This document shows, piece after piece, positions 61,762-64,000 of a stretch of DNA of 64,000 nucleotides. Both the position numbers and the translations under genes were made by a program. The notes under the pieces are model-generated. The model was not told where the DNA came from, did not search any database, and saw only the letters and a program-made list of their open reading frames with translations. Source of the stretch: Sulfitobacter sp. SK011 (GTDB taxonomy: Bacteria > Pseudomonadota > Alphaproteobacteria > Rhodobacterales > Rhodobacteraceae). Each line of letters begins with the position of its first letter. Within the stretch, counting starts at the first letter, position 1. The stretch covers positions 1,715,574 through 1,779,573 of the forward strand of contig NZ_CP025803.1 of assembly GCF_003352065.1 (NCBI RefSeq), given 5' to 3'.

Positions 61762-62313
61762 TCATTCAAATAGCCTGTGAGCGTAGCCCCTGGTTTCTCC
61801 GACGACCTCTTTCATTACAGACTCGAGTGTTGGCCAATAGGGATGGAGGACAGCATCAACCGCATCGTGATTGCTGCGCAACAAAGTGTGGTGCTTTGTC
61901 GCAAGGTGCCTCATGCGGCTGTTTTCTTTCAGGCACATCATCTGAATGGTCCTGACACCACGGTTCTGGGCCATTGCGAACATACGTTCAAACAACGCAT
62001 CTCCTATCCCAATATTCTGCCAGTCAGGTTCAACAGAAAATGCAGCTTCTTTCGTTGTAGGCCAGGAATGAAAATCGCCGCGCAGTTCGACAATTCCCCG
62101 CAACTGACCGTCGACAGAAGCGCCACAGACCATGCTGTCACCACGAAAGATGTTCTTTGCATATTCTAGGATGCGATAGTCACTGATCGCACCACAAAAC
62201 CGCGCGCGGCGGGATAGGATATCGAGACGTAGAAAGTGATCCCGAATTTTGTCTTGGTTGGCCGCATAGAGACGACTGACCAGAATCTCCTGAGGATGTC
62301 TGTTGAGACGCAT
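61762..62313 (-). CDS. GNAT-family N-acetyltransferase
   Basis: 183 residues from the ATG at 62313, preceded by GGAGG; the frame open to 62460 runs through a non-coding RNA and is rejected. The acetyl-CoA-binding region is SVEPDWQNIGIGDALFERMFAMAQNRG, and LRGIVELRGDF precedes it. The substrate is unknown. It follows a DUF1127/CcsR-like RNA locus and may be part of the same stress-controlled transcript. Confidence 0.82.
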   Translation of the reverse strand: MRLNRHPQEILVSRLYAANQDKIRDHFLRLDILSRRARFCGAISDYRILEYAKNIFRGDSMVCGASVDGQLRGIVELRGDFHSWPTTKEAAFSVEPDWQNIGIGDALFERMFAMAQNRGVRTIQMMCLKENSRMRHLATKHHTLLRSNHDAVDAVLHPYWPTLESVMKEVVGETRGYAHRLFE

Positions 62314-62344
62314 TGCTTGAGCCTCCTGTCTGCCCAAAAATTTG

Positions 62345-62460
62345 GGCCAGCATCTTCGGGAGGAGGTGAAGATGCTGGCCCTGCGCATTGGCGTTCCCTG
62401 TTGGTTTTGTTGCCGCCGCCGCTCGTGCTGGCTTACTCTGGGAGGAGCGAGAACCAGCAC
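62345..62460 (-). ncRNA. CcsR-like ('cuckoo') small RNA with two CUCCUCCC loops
   Basis: On the minus strand two hairpins each expose an anti-Shine-Dalgarno CTCCTCCC loop. The first (62425-62460) has stem GTGCTGG/CCAGCAC. The second has a perfect 13-bp stem (62345-62357 with 62368-62380) and loop ACCTCCTCCC, followed within a few bases by five T. This structure directly downstream of DUF1127 genes is the arrangement of the CcsR RNAs of Rhodobacter sphaeroides, which act in oxidative-stress responses. Ends are approximate. Confidence 0.75.
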
Positions 62461-62495
62461 TTTTCGTGTATTCCTCAGACCGATCGGCCTGTCCT

Positions 62496-62753
62496 CTATT
62501 CCTCAGCCATCAATGTTTCTGCATACTTGGGTATGTCGGAGCGCTGGATGCCGATCTGGGCAAGCTGATGGTCGCTCATGTTCGAGAGCGTCGACAGCAT
62601 CCGGGCCATTTGAAGGGTTCTCATTGCGGAGTGCGCTTTAGCCATAAACCGCACCAGTATAGAGACAAAGCCATGCGCCATCTTTGACAAAGAGGTCAAA
62701 GCGGTGGCTGCGTGACCGGTGTCAGGTCCGGCCGTATGTGAATTAAAGGCCAT
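62496..62753 (-). CDS. DUF1127 small protein
   Basis: 85 residues. The C-terminal DUF1127 motif is LSNMSDHQLAQIGIQRSDIPKYAETL. It starts inside the end of the preceding DUF1127 gene (11-base overlap, GGAGG upstream). DUF1127 proteins upstream of CcsR RNAs can bind RNA and affect maturation of those RNAs (CcaF1 in R. sphaeroides), which fits the RNA 36 bases downstream. Confidence 0.85.
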   Translation of the reverse strand: MAFNSHTAGPDTGHAATALTSLSKMAHGFVSILVRFMAKAHSAMRTLQMARMLSTLSNMSDHQLAQIGIQRSDIPKYAETLMAEE

Positions 62754-62967
62754 ATGCTGCCTCCAAAGCCAATCGCTTGATGTTGCTGCGTGGAATGCCC
62801 AGATCTCTCAGATCACGGTCCGTGAGCGCCGCGAGTTCGAAAAACGTGGTGCGATAAACCCTACGCTTGGCCAGCGCCTGTCGGATCTGATCACGCTTTT
62901 GATGAAAGATTGAGCGGCCAGCATCCAAAACGACATCTAGCCCAGAATTTGATCGTGTAACTGCCAT
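62743..62967 (-). CDS. DUF1127 small protein, upstream copy
   Basis: 74 residues with DUF1127 motif TTFFELAALTDRDLRDLGIPRSNIKRLALEAAYG. GAGG precedes the ATG. It is the first gene of a DUF1127-DUF1127-CcsR-like RNA unit and is divergent from the LysR gene at 63099. Confidence 0.85.
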   Translation of the reverse strand: MAVTRSNSGLDVVLDAGRSIFHQKRDQIRQALAKRRVYRTTFFELAALTDRDLRDLGIPRSNIKRLALEAAYGL

Positions 62968-63098
62968 GTGATTACCTCGTCTATTGCTGCGATGCAGTAT
63001 TTATGCTGCACTGCAGAGATACGAGTATTTGGTAGCGCTCACAATTGGGCGATTTGGCAAAGGGCCTGTTCCGGATTGGCACAGGGAAGTGATGTAAA

Positions 63099-64000
63099 AT
63101 GGATATTTCTGCGCAGATGTTGACCTTTGCGACTGTTGTCGAACGCGGCAGCATTTCGGCTGCGGCACGCAACATCGGACAGACGCCCTCTGCGGTCAGC
63201 AAACAAATTGGTCTGCTTGAGGATCAGGTTCACTACCGTTTGCTTAATCGGACCAGAACGGGCGTGACACCGACACAGGAAGGTCAGGAATTCTACGAAA
63301 AGTGCAAAGCCATGGCGGAAAAGTACAAAGAGGCCGAAGCGCTAATCCTGAACTTGGACGGTATCCCGCGTGGGATGCTCAAAATCGCATCCAGCGTTGC
63401 GTTTGGTAAGTCTCAGTTGATCCCTGTTTTGCCTGCATTTCTAGAGGAAAATCCCGACGTTCAAGTCTCATTGGAGCTTACAGATCGCGTTGTCGATTTG
63501 CAGAGCGAGGGCTTTGACGCCGCCATATGTTTCGCCGAACAGCGCAAAATTCCTGACATCATGGTCCGTCGCATCATGCAGAGCCGTCGGGTTTTGTGTG
63601 CGTCACCTGCCTATCTGGAACGGTGCGGAACCCCCCAAAGTTTCGAAGAACTGAGAGAGCATAATTGCCTTAGGATTGCTGGAAATAGCGAGCGGAACTC
63701 CTGGGACAACCCCGAGCCATTCAATGACCAAGGCTTCGAAGCAAAGGGACGTTTTGAGGGAAACAGCACTGACGTTATCTATCGCGCAGCGCTTGCTGGG
63801 ATCGGTATTGCACGGCTGCCCTGTTACATGGCGGATCAAAAGTTCCAGTCGGGTGAGTTGGTCCATGTTCTGACGGAATTCACACCGCCGAGTACAGACA
63901 TTGCCATCATGTTTGCCGACAAGCGCAACCTCGCTCCTAAAACACGTGCGTTCATTGATTTCCTTTTGCGTCAATTCCGGGACGTCCCTAATTTTCAAAT
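63099..64000 (+). CDS. LysR-family transcriptional regulator, partial at window edge
   Basis: The frame is open for 300 codons to the right edge; a complete LysR is usually 290-310 residues, so little is missing. The HTH is FATVVERGSISAAARNIGQTPSAVSKQIGLLE, then a linker and an effector domain (MLKIASSVAFGKSQLIPVLPAFLEENPDVQVSLEL, AALAGIGIARLPCYMA). AGGGAAG lies 10 bases upstream of the ATG. Its target genes are not evident; the divergent DUF1127/CcsR unit is a possibility. Confidence 0.92.
   Translation, partial: MDISAQMLTFATVVERGSISAAARNIGQTPSAVSKQIGLLEDQVHYRLLNRTRTGVTPTQEGQEFYEKCKAMAEKYKEAEALILNLDGIPRGMLKIASSVAFGKSQLIPVLPAFLEENPDVQVSLELTDRVVDLQSEGFDAAICFAEQRKIPDIMVRRIMQSRRVLCASPAYLERCGTPQSFEELREHNCLRIAGNSERNSWDNPEPFNDQGFEAKGRFEGNSTDVIYRAALAGIGIARLPCYMADQKFQSGELVHVLTEFTPPSTDIAIMFADKRNLAPKTRAFIDFLLRQFRDVPNFQ

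Noticed and set aside
61762..62460. N-terminally extended acetyltransferase starting at 62460
   Set aside because: The extension reads through both hairpins of the CcsR-like RNA; ATG 62313 has GGAGG and gives a normal-length GNAT protein.

Overview
The window looks like a chromosomal segment of a marine alphaproteobacterium of the Rhodobacterales (Roseobacter group). The main reasons are a clear DddP-type DMSP lyase whose metal ligands are all visible, a complete 2,3-dihydroxypropane-1-sulfonate (DHPS) operon with sulfopyruvate decarboxylase, two full TRAP transporters, a glnB-glnA pair, ccoGHIS, and a pair of DUF1127 genes followed by a CcsR ('cuckoo')-like small RNA. No phage, CRISPR array, origin or intact insertion sequence was seen.

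Layout. 1-5733: a divergent winged-helix regulator (cut by the left edge) faces an unusual operon of methyltransferase, OsmC, flavin monooxygenase, OsmC, truncated haemoglobin and class III adenylate cyclase. 5734-6450: non-coding, with a dispersed repeat copy and a small element bounded by 12-bp inverted repeats. 6451-12255: dddP, a DUF3445 haem demethylase-like gene, a three-gene membrane/SDR operon, a lytic transglycosylase and a small membrane protein. 12357-16249: glnA, glnB, nnrD and tRNA-Leu. 16420-18240: two diverged copies of an apparent small-RNA locus flanking a degenerate Hint-domain gene, each followed by a small single-helix protein. 18390-20819: a four-gene operon around a Rieske/ferric-reductase-like fusion. 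20926-28718: housekeeping genes (AEC transporter, MBL hydrolase, tatD, holB, extensin-like, tmk, D,D-carboxypeptidase, SPOR lipoprotein). 28964-29938: tRNA-Ser, then decayed remains of an HcnB/opine-oxidase-type flavoprotein and of ridA. 29939-42580: an RpiR regulator, a TRAP system, a glutamine-synthetase-like ligase, aldehyde and alcohol dehydrogenases, an N-formylglutamate-amidohydrolase-family hydrolase and a convergent Pot-type ABC importer; together they suggest catabolism of an amine or amino alcohol through gamma-glutamyl intermediates. 42947-46477: a DUF3095 protein, an NhaC antiporter and a P-loop kinase. 46500-56285: LacI regulator, tandem operators and the DHPS operon. 56288-60604: ccoSIHG, apparently separated from ccoNOQP, with an FNR box, a dispersed repeat and an IS3-family remnant upstream. 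61178-64000: an unknown protein, a GNAT acetyltransferase, a CcsR-like RNA, two DUF1127 genes and a LysR regulator cut by the right edge.

How it works together (inference). DHPS would enter through the TRAP system, be oxidised by HpsN/O/P to sulfolactate, then by the FMN dehydrogenase to sulfopyruvate, and be decarboxylated by ComDE to sulfoacetaldehyde. DddP would make DMS and acrylate from DMSP. Both substrates are abundant phytoplankton sulfur compounds. Start codons were chosen from ribosome-binding sites and gene overlaps, so several differ from the longest open frame.
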